64,000 nucleotides of DNA from Bacilli bacterium (lineage in GTDB: Bacteria; Bacillota_I; Bacilli_A; RF39; UBA660): NCBI GenBank assembly GCA_017473105.1, contig JAFUNE010000005.1, forward strand, positions 1-64,000. Reading direction: 5' to 3'. The translations under genes were made by a program, and so were the position numbers. Numbering within the stretch: position 1 is the first letter of the stretch; each line of letters starts with the position of its first letter. Shown in pieces: positions 33,695 through 42,253 of this stretch. Below the pieces are notes generated by a model. The model had not been told where the DNA came from, did no database searches, and saw only the letters and a program-made list of their open reading frames with translations.

Positions 33695-34654
33695 TCAGTC
33701 AAATAAACTTCCAAAAAAAACATCTTTTTCTTCTTTACAGCTAGATTTTCCTTTATCTTTTTTTTCTTCTTTAATTACATAATTAATAGTTTCTCTTCTT
33801 TTTTTATCCCATTTTTCTTCAATTTCGCTACTCCAATTTTCTGTGTAAATAATTGATTTTGCTTTTAAACATGCTTCGTCATATTTTTTTTCTTCAACCA
33901 GATCCATCACTTCATCAACAATCATTTGAAGTTCTTCTTCTTGCTTTATTGATTTTTTTTCTTCATCATTAAAGTACTTAATAAATGTAAAATAATAAAA
34001 TAGTATAAATACTATAATTATTAATCCCCATTTTAATACACCTAATTTAAATTTTCTTATTTCTTCATTCTTCTTGTAGTTATATTTTTTATCTGCTAGT
34101 TCTTTATTATATTCATGGAATTTGTCTGCCATTGTTTCTTCATGTTTCATTTTTTTTATTTTTGTTTTAGAACGATATGCTTCATTTGATAAACCTTCAA
34201 AAAAAATAGTTGATTTGCAATAATCACATTTGCAAGAATCTAGAAGTTCTTCATCTAATTCCAAAGTTGCGCCACAACTTGGACATTTAAGACTTTTTAA
34301 CTCCTTTTTTTTCATTTCTTTTACATCTAAATGATACTTTATATTTTTAAAAATTAAAAACACATCACCTTTTGTATTATCTGGTTTTATTTTTCCAAGT
34401 CCTTTTAATTTTAATTTATCACCATCAGTAATTCTATTTGGAACCTTAACAACTACTTTTTTCCCTGTTTCTTCAATAGTTATTTCTATTTTTGTATAAT
34501 CAGTACTTTTTCCATATAAATCTACGTTTTTGACGATTTGTTCAATATTGTACTCATTTTTATTATTTTTCCTTACACTAGTGCCACAATTTTCACAAAA
34601 TTCATCTTCTATTTCTAATTCGTAGCCACATTTTCTACAAAATTTTTTTCTCAT
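33695..34654 (-). CDS. Zinc-ribbon membrane protein with DnaJ C-terminal-like segment
   Basis: 319 residues from ATG 34654 (GAGGTGA). Order: zinc ribbon 1 (FCRKCGYE...FCENCG), a stretch KVVVKVPNRITDGDKLKLKGLG...GDVFLIF that resembles the DnaJ C-terminal substrate-binding fold, zinc ribbon 2 (LKCPSCGAT...CDYCKS), a charged coiled coil, a membrane helix (about 210-230), a helical domain and a short FFGSLFD end. Function unknown. Chaperone-like cargo of the inserted segment. It has its own possible promoter (TATAAT in the 34680-34700 region) after a hairpin. Confidence 0.6.
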   Translation of the reverse strand: MRKKFCRKCGYELEIEDEFCENCGTSVRKNNKNEYNIEQIVKNVDLYGKSTDYTKIEITIEETGKKVVVKVPNRITDGDKLKLKGLGKIKPDNTKGDVFLIFKNIKYHLDVKEMKKKELKSLKCPSCGATLELDEELLDSCKCDYCKSTIFFEGLSNEAYRSKTKIKKMKHEETMADKFHEYNKELADKKYNYKKNEEIRKFKLGVLKWGLIIIVFILFYYFTFIKYFNDEEKKSIKQEEELQMIVDEVMDLVEEKKYDEACLKAKSIIYTENWSSEIEEKWDKKRRETINYVIKEEKKDKGKSSCKEEKDVFFGSLFD

Positions 34655-34770
34655 AGAACTCACCTCAAAAACTATCTATATCAATTATACCACACAAAAA
34701 GACATTTCTTATCAAAATGCCTTTAGTTTGTACTTATTTTCTCTTAACATTTTTGGTCTATCATAAATTA

Positions 34771-34965
34771 TCACTCTTGTGGAACTTCATGCATTATTTC
34801 TCTATGAACACATCTTTCTCTTGGACATTCATATATTGGTGGACACATTACTGGTGGAGTCATACATGGTGTATACATTTCTTGATTATACATCATTTCG
34901 TCACCTTTTAATTTTATTTCACCTTCTACACTGTAATTTTGATACATTCCAGTTTTATCTGTCAT
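34771..34965 (-). pseudogene. 5' fragment of a cotD-like gene
   Basis: Identical but for about one change to the first 61 codons of the intact cotD-like gene; then a new sequence adds QE and a stop. The ribosome site is altered (GGATAG in place of GGAGAG). Similarity to the intact copy runs from 34778 through the upstream region to 35020 and begins exactly where the 3' fragment at 30754 stops. It is the right remnant of the interrupted copy. Confidence 0.85.
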
Positions 34966-35036
34966 AAAACACTATCCTTTACATATTTAGTGTATGTAAA
35001 AGTATTTTTTTAGTTTAGGTAAAATGTATATATTAT

Positions 35037-35477
35037 TTAATATTTCAATAGCAACTCATAAACTTCATCTTGTCTTTGTCTTTCTGATTCAAATACATCT
35101 ATATCATCAGTTAATATATAACTTCCAGTTTCTATAAATTCTTGATTATAATTTTTCATTAATAAAAGCCACTTGTTTGCTTGTTCTTGCGATAAGTGAA
35201 TCATCTCTAAATATTGTTGTTCTTCATCATATAATCCAAACCAATTTTGATTATATGGTCTATCATCTACATATATTGTATCTCCAAATATTGATAACAT
35301 TAATTCTTTATAATTCTCATTTGTAAATTCTATTTTATAATTATATTTCCTAAATAATTCATTTAATCTTTGAACTATTTGGTTAATGCTTTTATCTTGA
35401 AAATCTATTTTATTTGTACTTCCATAATAATATGCATTAGATATCATTATTCGAATTATCAATTCCATTTCGCTCAT
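35037..35477 (-). CDS. Hypothetical protein, 146 residues
   Basis: The ATG at 35477 is preferred: AGGTGA precedes it, and a TATAAT-like -10 at about 35501-35507 leaves no room for a start at 35498. No signal or membrane segment. Mixed helix/strand, Gln/Glu/Tyr-rich (MISNAYYYGS, DEEQQYLEMIHLSQEQANKW). I recognise no family. It stands next to the right end of the cotD duplication and may belong to the same accessory region. Confidence 0.45.
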   Translation of the reverse strand: MSEMELIIRIMISNAYYYGSTNKIDFQDKSINQIVQRLNELFRKYNYKIEFTNENYKELMLSIFGDTIYVDDRPYNQNWFGLYDEEQQYLEMIHLSQEQANKWLLLMKNYNQEFIETGSYILTDDIDVFESERQRQDEVYELLLKY

Positions 35478-35521
35478 TTTATCACCTAATTGAACCATAT
35501 TATATCACAATTTTATTTACT

Positions 35522-35566
35522 AAAAAAAGTAGATTTTAAATCTACTTCAGAGTGTAGACAAAACTC
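35522..35566 (-). terminator. Terminator hairpin with TTTGTCTACACTCTGA flank
   Basis: Perfect 10-bp stem 35527-35536 with 35538-35547 and seven T on the minus strand, preceded by a small GAG...CTC hairpin whose loop is TTTTGTCTACA (35548-35566). It is an inverted, diverged relative of the GTTGACAAAG hairpins at 114-139 and 35689-35733. Confidence 0.65.
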
Positions 35567-35623
35567 ATATTAAAAATTTATTAAAGAATTATTATTTAAA
35601 AGTGGGAGAAAAGCATCAAAATT

Positions 35624-35662
35624 AAGAGCATTTTTGTATAACAATTATATAAATATGCTCTT
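35624..35662. terminator. Long-loop hairpin in the 35.5-35.8 kb gap
   Basis: 8-bp stem 35624-35631 with 35655-35662, T-run on the plus side and a shorter one on the minus side. The 284-nt gap 35478-35761 holds only this and the two neighbouring hairpins; I see no gene. Confidence 0.45.
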
Positions 35663-35688
35663 TTTTAGATAAAAAGTAGGAACAAAAA

Positions 35689-35733
35689 AGGCCATTCAAA
35701 GTCTATTTAAAAAGTAGACTTTGTCAACGGCCT
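35689..35733 (-). terminator. Terminator with GTTGACAAAG internal loop
   Basis: Outer stem 35689-35693 with 35729-35733 and inner stem 35698-35705 with 35715-35722; the minus-strand side ends in GGCCTTTTTT. It follows the 35762 gene and shares its core with the hairpin at 114-139. Confidence 0.7.
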
Positions 35734-35761
35734 GAAGAATATTTTAATTAAAATTTTCCTA

Positions 35762-35998
35762 TTATTTATAATAGTTTTTCATTCCTTCTGGAAGTCCAAT
35801 TGGCATTTGATCATTTGGTTTTTCTGGTGGATTTCCCATTTGTGAATTAGGTTCAAACATCTCATGATTCATTTGTGGTCTATTCATTTCACCTTGTATT
35901 CCTTTTAAGTAAATCATAAATCCTATCGTTGTTATTATTGAGCCAAATAATAATCCTATAATAAATGTTAATATTCTATTTTTTATTGTCTTTTTCAT
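35762..35998 (-). CDS. Small membrane protein with Met/Pro/Asn-rich tail
   Basis: 78 residues: basic start, one membrane helix (about 10-31), then an outside tail rich in Met, Pro, Asn and Glu (NRPQMNHEMFEPN, NPPEKPNDQMP). It is 9 nt downstream of the beta-helix protein gene and surely co-transcribed. Possibly a partner that anchors or binds metal for that protein; no family recognised. Confidence 0.5.
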   Translation of the reverse strand: MKKTIKNRILTFIIGLLFGSIITTIGFMIYLKGIQGEMNRPQMNHEMFEPNSQMGNPPEKPNDQMPIGLPEGMKNYYK

Positions 35999-36007
35999 TA
36001 TTTTCTC

Positions 36008-37048
36008 CTAGTTAATAGTGAAACTATTATTTGTTTTTTTTCCATTTACATACAAATAATATGTTCCTGTTTTTATTTTAGAATTACTCAATATTAATGT
36101 TTTAAAATCTTCTTTTGCTTCGAAACTTATTATTTCTTCATTTGATTTTTTTAACGATATTTTACTTCCACTACTAATACTATTATCAAGAGTAAAAGTT
36201 ACATATTTTTGTTTAGATGATTTATCTGGATTTTGAATCATGTCAGATCCTAGTGCAATAACTTCTCCAGCATTTATTTCAAATGTTCTATCTGTATCTA
36301 TTCCTGCATCTCCACCTTTTGAAGACCCCATCGTATAAATATTTCCTCCATTTATGATTAAACTTCCGTTTGAATCTATTCCGTCTCCATTCGCTTTAAT
36401 AGTTGTGTTTCCACCATTTATTGTGATAATTCCTCCGTTATCTCCTCCAGCATTTAATCCGTCATCATTTGATTCAATATATATTTCTCCACCATTGATA
36501 GTTATATCTGCATCAGTAGTTGCGATTCCTTCTCCTTCATCTTGATTTCCATAAACTTTTAATATACCAGTTCCTTCAATTGTAAGTTTTCCACTTGAAT
36601 AAATACATCCATCAAATTCACTAGAACCATTATCTTTCAAAATATTAGTTGTATTTTTTAATACATTAATAACTAATTCAGAGTTTCCCTTATTTGCAAT
36701 AGCTGATGTTACATCAGAATTAATAGTTACATTATTTAAATTTAATACAACCTTTTCATTAGAATCAATTAATATGGTTTTATTAAATGTACCGCTTATA
36801 TTATATTCTCCACCTTTTGTGATAGTAACATTTGTATTGTAATTATTTAAATTTATACTGTTTTCATTGACTTTTGTTCCTGTATCAACATCTTCCTTAG
36901 ATGTTTCTTTTTCAACTTCTTCTTCAATTGGTTTCATTCCATACCCAAATATAAATCCATTCATTTTTTCTACTGATAATAATAAAATTATTAATATTAT
37001 ACTTAATACTACTATAATTGTAACTTGTACTTTTGTTTCTTTATTCAT
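36008..37048 (-). CDS. Carbohydrate-binding beta-helix protein (Cthe_2159 family)
   Basis: 346 residues: one membrane helix (about 9-27), an acidic linker, then right-handed beta-helix repeats of the form ITINGGEIYIES, ITINGGNTTIKA, LIINGGNIYTMG with DDGLNAGGDNGG and GDGIDSNG turns, as in the Cthe_2159 polysaccharide-binding family (calcium in the turns). Expected to sit outside the membrane and bind acidic polysaccharide. GAGAGGA ribosome site. Forms a two-gene operon with the 35762 gene. Confidence 0.8.
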   Translation of the reverse strand: MNKETKVQVTIIVVLSIILIILLLSVEKMNGFIFGYGMKPIEEEVEKETSKEDVDTGTKVNENSINLNNYNTNVTITKGGEYNISGTFNKTILIDSNEKVVLNLNNVTINSDVTSAIANKGNSELVINVLKNTTNILKDNGSSEFDGCIYSSGKLTIEGTGILKVYGNQDEGEGIATTDADITINGGEIYIESNDDGLNAGGDNGGIITINGGNTTIKANGDGIDSNGSLIINGGNIYTMGSSKGGDAGIDTDRTFEINAGEVIALGSDMIQNPDKSSKQKYVTFTLDNSISSGSKISLKKSNEEIISFEAKEDFKTLILSNSKIKTGTYYLYVNGKKTNNSFTIN

Positions 37049-37106
37049 AACATATCCTCTCTTTAAATATATTATTTAAATATTAAATTAAGATTAAAAA
37101 CTTTGT

Positions 37107-37958
37107 TTATTTTAAATATTTTTTTAATTCTTTCATTTTATTTTTCATATCTTTTATACCAACTTGATATACGGCTTCAAGCTTATCTGGATTTCTTTCG
37201 ATTAAATCAATATCCAAATTTTCACTTGGTCTTATAACAAATACTTTATTTTCTTTTTCTAATTCTTTTATATATTCAACGCATTCATTATACTCATTAT
37301 GTCTATTCATCATTCTTTCTATTAATTTAGGATATTTTTTGAAGACTATGTTTATCATTTTTATTTTTTTCTTTGATAATATTTTCTTTCTATATGTATC
37401 AGGTTGAGTTAAAACTACTATTACTTTATCGCATCCTAGACTCATACATTTTTTTACTGGTATAGAGTCACTTATTCCACCGTCAAGATAATATTCTCCA
37501 TCTATAAGAACCGGTCTTGTCATTATAGGTATTGCTGAAGATGCCCTTAGTTTTTCCATGTCTTTGATAACATCTTTAATTTTAAAATACTTAGGTTCTG
37601 CTGTTTTCATATTTGTTGCTGTTGCATATAGTTCTTTTTTTGATTTCATAAATGTTTCATTATCAAACACATCATATTTTTCTGTTATTTTGTAATATGC
37701 AAATTTTTTATTAACAACATTTCCTGTAAAAAGTAGCGACCACATACTTATATTTCTTCTGTCTTTACAAAATCTTTTGTTATATCTTATTGCTCTTCCT
37801 CTTTGCTTTGAAAAATAATTTGGTCCAAATAAAGCTCCTGCACTTGTTCCTACAATGCAGTCTACTTCAATATTATTATCCATCATTATATCAAGTACTC
37901 CTGAAGAGTATAATCCTCTTAAGGAACCACCTTCTAGTACTAATCCTACTTTTGACAT
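37107..37958 (-). CDS. Patatin-like phospholipase
   Basis: 283 residues. GGSLRG oxyanion loop at 10-15, nucleophile Ser39 in GTSAG (37-41), Asp159 in DGG (159-161): the complete Ser-Asp dyad of bacterial patatins (RssA/YjjU type). Lipid acyl hydrolase, cytoplasmic, substrate unknown. Strong AGGAGG start; 11 nt downstream of the 37970 gene, so they form an operon. Confidence 0.9.
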   Translation of the reverse strand: MSKVGLVLEGGSLRGLYSSGVLDIMMDNNIEVDCIVGTSAGALFGPNYFSKQRGRAIRYNKRFCKDRRNISMWSLLFTGNVVNKKFAYYKITEKYDVFDNETFMKSKKELYATATNMKTAEPKYFKIKDVIKDMEKLRASSAIPIMTRPVLIDGEYYLDGGISDSIPVKKCMSLGCDKVIVVLTQPDTYRKKILSKKKIKMINIVFKKYPKLIERMMNRHNEYNECVEYIKELEKENKVFVIRPSENLDIDLIERNPDKLEAVYQVGIKDMKNKMKELKKYLK

Positions 37959-37969
37959 ATTGCCTCCTA

Positions 37970-38275
37970 TTATTTATTTGTTTTACTATAATATATAATT
38001 TCTTTTCCTAACGATTTTGCATATTCAATTTCTTTTTTGGTACTTTCACCTATATAATTATCTATATCAATTACTAATATTGCATCAGATAATTTAATTC
38101 TTTCAAAATGCATTTGTCCAACTATTTCTTTTTCTTCTTCTGTGTATGAATTTTTATCTTTTCTTACTGGATATATTGGAGTAAGCATACAATTGCCTTC
38201 TTTCCCATATCTTTCAGTAATTTCCATCATTTCTTTTTGATATTTTAAACTTCCACATACAGTTATTATTTTCAT
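37970..38275 (-). CDS. Nucleoside 2-deoxyribosyltransferase-like small protein
   Basis: 101 residues with the order ITVCGSLKYQKEM, HFERIKLSDAILVIDIDNYIGESTKKEIEYAKSLGKEIIYY, the compact Rossmann-like layout of deoxyribosyltransferase-related (DUF4406-like) proteins. Glu in STKKEIEYA is at the place of the family's catalytic Glu. A role in nucleotide salvage or clean-up is inferred. AGGAGG start. Confidence 0.6.
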   Translation of the reverse strand: MKIITVCGSLKYQKEMMEITERYGKEGNCMLTPIYPVRKDKNSYTEEEKEIVGQMHFERIKLSDAILVIDIDNYIGESTKKEIEYAKSLGKEIIYYSKTNK

Positions 38276-38343
38276 AAATCCTCCTAATACTTTTTTATAG
38301 AACTAATCCAATTATAACATAAAAAAAACCTAATACAGGTGTT

Positions 38344-39255
38344 TTATTTTAAAATATCATATCCGGCTGAATCTAACATATCATTAAATACTTCTACTAT
38401 GTATTTATTTTTCTTTTTCGCTATTGTATCTAGTTCTTCCACATTATTAAGCCAGTGAATGATTAATTTATCTCTTAAATTATCTTCATCAAAATTAAAC
38501 ATATTTGAATAACTTTTATTTTCTACTTTTTCACTTGCCAACTCAAATAACTTGATTCTTTTTTCTTTTGATAATCTAAGTGCAAAACTTATCATAATTA
38601 ATTGATTCTTCGTTGGTAATTTATCTATTGTTAAATCATAAATACCTTTTTTAATTAACGATTCATTTCCTAATTGATGAAGAGTTAATTTACTTTCTTT
38701 TATTAATTCATTAAAATATTCTTCAAATGTATTAATGCTACTAAATTTTGTTTCATTATTACTTGATAGTTCGTAAATATAGTCTGCAACTTCATTTACA
38801 TTTGCCATATTTGTACCAAATTTATCTTTTATAAGTGATATTAATAAATCTACATTATATTCATTTAATAAAACATTGTCTATATAATTTCTTTCTTTTT
38901 CTATAATCATTTTTTTAAATTCATCTTTTGGTATATTTTTTACAAGATAAGAATTTTTATATCTTTCATATATTTCACTTGCTACACATCTAATTAAGAA
39001 GAAGTCATGATGTTTTCCATCTCTAATTTTTAAACATTGATTTAATTTATTTTGTTCTTTATATGCTTTAAATGCTGCATCTAAAAACGTTTCTACACTG
39101 TCTTCTTCACTTAAATTTTTAAAACAATATTCATATAATGACATATACATATCTTTAAAAAATAATTTTTTTATTAATAAATATACATCGTGCTCTTCTC
39201 CATCCATAAAATCTTTTAATATTTCTATATCTATTCTTCTAAAATCTTCATTCAT
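38344..39255 (-). CDS. Hypothetical protein, 303 residues, possible HTH
   Basis: Start at ATG 39255 rather than the in-frame GTG at 39264. Soluble and helical. The segment FNELIKESKLTLHQLGNESLIKKG...LPTKNQLIMISFALRLSKE (about 185-235) has the shape of a Xre/Cro-type helix-turn-helix, with DSAGYDIL at the C-terminus. I do not recognise a family for the N-terminal two thirds. Confidence 0.4.
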   Translation of the reverse strand: MNEDFRRIDIEILKDFMDGEEHDVYLLIKKLFFKDMYMSLYEYCFKNLSEEDSVETFLDAAFKAYKEQNKLNQCLKIRDGKHHDFFLIRCVASEIYERYKNSYLVKNIPKDEFKKMIIEKERNYIDNVLLNEYNVDLLISLIKDKFGTNMANVNEVADYIYELSSNNETKFSSINTFEEYFNELIKESKLTLHQLGNESLIKKGIYDLTIDKLPTKNQLIMISFALRLSKEKRIKLFELASEKVENKSYSNMFNFDEDNLRDKLIIHWLNNVEELDTIAKKKNKYIVEVFNDMLDSAGYDILK

Positions 39256-39288
39256 TATTATCACTCACTTTAATTTTTTCTTATTTTA

Positions 39289-40296
39289 TTATATTTTTCT
39301 TTTTAATACAAGACCATATTCTTTTTTATTATTTATATCTTTTATTCTTTCGTTTTCTAAATATACTCTTTTGAAGTAATCTTGCTCATTTAGTTTTAAT
39401 ACTTCTTCGCATGTTAAATTATCTTTATTTTTTCCAAATGGTCCATTTTCATCTATTGGTGAAACATATACAAGTGTATTTTTAAACATATTTCTTAATT
39501 TTTTGTATATGTAAATATAATCTTGTTCTGTTAAGTTTCTTGTATGAAACTTTTGATCAAAGTTTAGATATGTATCATGACTTTCAAAAAATGCTACTTT
39601 TTTATTATTGTTTGTCATTGGTGAATCTGCTGGAGTTAATACATCAATGTATTTTGCCATTTCATCTCTCCATTTTTGATTTCCTCCTAGAAATTCTCCA
39701 TATCCATACATACCATTTAATAATAAGAACATTTTAACTCTTTTAAAAAAGTTAACTCCATCTTTTGGAAGACCTATATGTTTAGATGCATCAAATCTTA
39801 ATCCTTTAACTCCACATTCTTTTAGTTCAGTTAAGTATCTAAACATTATATTTTGTAAATCATCATTTGATAAATCTAATCCTGGAAGACCAATATTTTC
39901 TGTTGTCGCACTAAATCTATTATCTCCATCTCTTATCATTAATTTTGTTTTAAAAAAGTCTTTTCTATCTAATATTTCCTTATCTACTTTTTCACTTGGT
40001 TCACATGGATGAGAACAATCTTTATTTGCTACATGATTTAATACTACATCCACTATTATATCTATATCATATTCTTTTGCTTTATCACATAATCTTTTCA
40101 AATCTTCTTTTGTTCCAAACATATTTCCAACTCTAAATCCCAATGGTTGGTATGAAGACCACCAATGAAATTCTTTTTCCTGTTTGAATGGTTGCATTGG
40201 ATTTATTTGAATCGCATCAAATCCTTGTTCCTTAATATTCTCTAATTCTTTTTCAATACTTTCTAATTTCCAATTTAATAATTGTATTACTTTCAT
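39289..40296 (-). CDS. GH13 alpha-amylase-family enzyme
   Basis: 335 residues, a short catalytic (beta/alpha)8 barrel without C-terminal domain. The four GH13 regions are present: DVVLNH (83-88), GLRFDASKH with nucleophile Asp169, Glu201 in YGEFLG, and FESHD with Asp241. No signal peptide, so it acts inside the cell on maltodextrin or glycogen-type glucans. Single gene; AAGGAG start. A palindrome at about 40365-40385 lies in the gap to the divergent Fic-like gene. Confidence 0.85.
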   Translation of the reverse strand: MKVIQLLNWKLESIEKELENIKEQGFDAIQINPMQPFKQEKEFHWWSSYQPLGFRVGNMFGTKEDLKRLCDKAKEYDIDIIVDVVLNHVANKDCSHPCEPSEKVDKEILDRKDFFKTKLMIRDGDNRFSATTENIGLPGLDLSNDDLQNIMFRYLTELKECGVKGLRFDASKHIGLPKDGVNFFKRVKMFLLLNGMYGYGEFLGGNQKWRDEMAKYIDVLTPADSPMTNNNKKVAFFESHDTYLNFDQKFHTRNLTEQDYIYIYKKLRNMFKNTLVYVSPIDENGPFGKNKDNLTCEEVLKLNEQDYFKRVYLENERIKDINNKKEYGLVLKRKI

Positions 40297-40440
40297 TTAA
40301 ACTCCTTAAAATTTAAATTTAAAGTGCACTTTTAAATTTATTAATTTCATTATAAATGTTGTGTCTAGTTTTCTTCAATGGAAAAAATTTCTCCATTTTA
40401 AGAAATAGTAATTTATGATAGAATATTTTTAGGTGATAAG

Positions 40441-40827
40441 ATGTACAAAGAATATTTATGTCAAATTAATAAATCTATATGTAATAATGATTTTGGAATA
40501 AGAGATGAATCTTTTTTTAATTTAATTGATAAATATATAAATGATGTTAATAATTACATAGAAGATGAACTTATTTTAAAAAGTTCTATGAAAGTTTCTG
40601 CCTTAATAAAGTTATATCAACCTTTTAATGATGGAAATCATAGAACTGCCTTAATAGTTTTTGGTGATTTAATTACAAGTAAGGGTTATTCTTTTGATTA
40701 CCAAACTGCTTTTAATGATATGAGTAATAAAAGATTAAATATTCCTACTATTTATAGTGAAGATGATGAAATTGGAACTTTTAATAAATGGTTTAAATAT
40801 ATAAGTAAACCTGAAATGAAATTATAG
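40441..40827 (+). CDS. Small Fic/Doc-like protein with His-to-Gln change
   Basis: 128 residues, the only supported plus-strand gene. SSMKVSALIKLYQPFNDGNHRTALIVFGDLI is the Fic core: motif QPFNDGNHR at 60-68 replaces the canonical H(P/A)FxxGN(G/K)R. The catalytic His is Gln, so the usual nucleotidyl transfer is probably lost; phosphate-binding Asn and Arg remain. No inhibitory helix seen. AGGTGA ribosome site and a TAGAAT-like -10 at 40419-40424. No antitoxin gene is adjacent. Confidence 0.7.
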   Translation: MYKEYLCQINKSICNNDFGIRDESFFNLIDKYINDVNNYIEDELILKSSMKVSALIKLYQPFNDGNHRTALIVFGDLITSKGYSFDYQTAFNDMSNKRLNIPTIYSEDDEIGTFNKWFKYISKPEMKL

Positions 40828-40867
40828 ATTATTTATTAATCTATTTTTTTATAAAAAAAAGAAGAGA

Positions 40868-42181
40868 TTAAAATTTAAAATCTTTAAATCCCTTCATATT
40901 TTTCATTTGTTTCATCATGGTTCTCATTTGTTCAAATTGTTTTAGTAATCTATTTACTTCTTCAACACTTTGTCCACAACCCTTAGCAATTCTTTGTTTA
41001 CGAGTTGCTTTTATAATATCTGGATTTCTTCTTTCTTCTGGTGTCATAGATAAAACAATTGCTTCTGTTCTTGCCATTGCTTTTGGATCAATTTCTACTT
41101 TATCAAGACCCATTTTTGATGCACCTGGGATTAATTTAATTAGGTTTTCTAACGGACCTAATTTTTTTATTTGATTAGATGTTTTTAAGAAATCTTCTAA
41201 ATCAAATTTTCCTTTTTGCATCTTTTTAGCAGTACTCATCATTTCATCTGTATCAAGTTCTGCTTCTGTTTTTTCAATTATTGATAGTAAATCTCCCATT
41301 CCAAGAATTCTACTTGCGATTCTATCTGGATAAAAATCACTTATTCCATCAAGTTTCTCAGATTCTCCGATTAATTTAATTGGAATATTAGTTAAGTGTC
41401 TTAATGAAAGAGCAACACCACCTTTAGTGTCTCCATCCATTTTTGTAAGAACACATCCACTTAATTTTAGTTTATCATTAAATCCGGTAATAACATTAAT
41501 TGCATCTTGTCCCATCATAGCATCAATTACTAATAATTCTTCATGTGGTTTTATTGTTTCTTCAATTTGAACTAGTTCATCCATTAATTCTTCATCAATT
41601 TGTAAACGTCCTGCTGTGTCTATTAAGATATAATCATATCCTTTTGATTTAGCATATTCTATACCACGACGAGATATTTCAACTGGATTTCCTTTTCCTT
41701 CTTCATATACTTCAATATTTAATTGTTTTCCTATATCTTTTAATTGATCGATTGCAGCTGGTCTATAAACATCACATGCAATAAACATTGGTTTTTTATG
41801 ATGTTTTTTTCTTACCATGTTACCTATTTTTCCAATAGTTGTTGTTTTACCACCACCTTGAAGTCCAACTACCATTGTAATTGTTGGGTTTTTACCCATT
41901 TCAAGAGGAGCTGCATCTCCACCTAATAATTCAACCAATTCATCTTTTAATATTTTTACAAACATGTCTCCTGGTTTGATACTTTTTCTTACTTCTTCTC
42001 CAAGAGCTTTTTCTTTTACGTTATTAATGAATTCTTTAACAATTTTAACATTAACATCTGCTTCTAGTAAGCATAATCTTATTTCACGAACTATATCACT
42101 AATGTTATCTTCATTAATAACACCTTTTGATTTAATATTACTAACAACATTTTGTAATCTTTCACTTAAACTTTCAAACAT
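40868..42181 (-). CDS. ffh: Signal recognition particle GTPase Ffh
   Basis: 437 residues, normal length. N domain (1-90), G domain with GLQGGGKTT (106-114), DTAGR, TKMDG, and a Met-rich M domain (EQMRTMMKQMKNMKG) that binds the SRP RNA. It targets nascent membrane and secreted proteins to the Sec translocon, the same route needed by the many membrane proteins here. The last codons and stop form part of a hairpin at 40862-40884, the terminator. GGTGATG ribosome site. Confidence 0.97.
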   Translation of the reverse strand: MFESLSERLQNVVSNIKSKGVINEDNISDIVREIRLCLLEADVNVKIVKEFINNVKEKALGEEVRKSIKPGDMFVKILKDELVELLGGDAAPLEMGKNPTITMVVGLQGGGKTTTIGKIGNMVRKKHHKKPMFIACDVYRPAAIDQLKDIGKQLNIEVYEEGKGNPVEISRRGIEYAKSKGYDYILIDTAGRLQIDEELMDELVQIEETIKPHEELLVIDAMMGQDAINVITGFNDKLKLSGCVLTKMDGDTKGGVALSLRHLTNIPIKLIGESEKLDGISDFYPDRIASRILGMGDLLSIIEKTEAELDTDEMMSTAKKMQKGKFDLEDFLKTSNQIKKLGPLENLIKLIPGASKMGLDKVEIDPKAMARTEAIVLSMTPEERRNPDIIKATRKQRIAKGCGQSVEEVNRLLKQFEQMRTMMKQMKNMKGFKDFKF

Positions 42182-42217
42182 AAATCATCACCTTAACTTA
42201 TTTTATCATAAACTAAA

Positions 42218-42245
42218 AGAAAATACATAATTAAATGCATTTTCT
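42218..42245 (-). terminator. Terminator of the 42254 gene
   Basis: 11-bp stem 42218-42228 with 42235-42245 (one G-U pair), followed by TTTT on the minus strand. Confidence 0.7.
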
Positions 42246-42253
42246 TATAATTT

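Noticed and set aside
30755..34777. Prophage
   Set aside because: A BRO gene alone does not make a phage; no integrase, structural or lysis genes are present in the segment.
34771..34965. The 64-codon cotD-like frame as a functional gene
   Set aside because: It is a 5' fragment cut exactly where the 3' fragment begins, lacks the conserved His/Asn half and has a weakened ribosome site.
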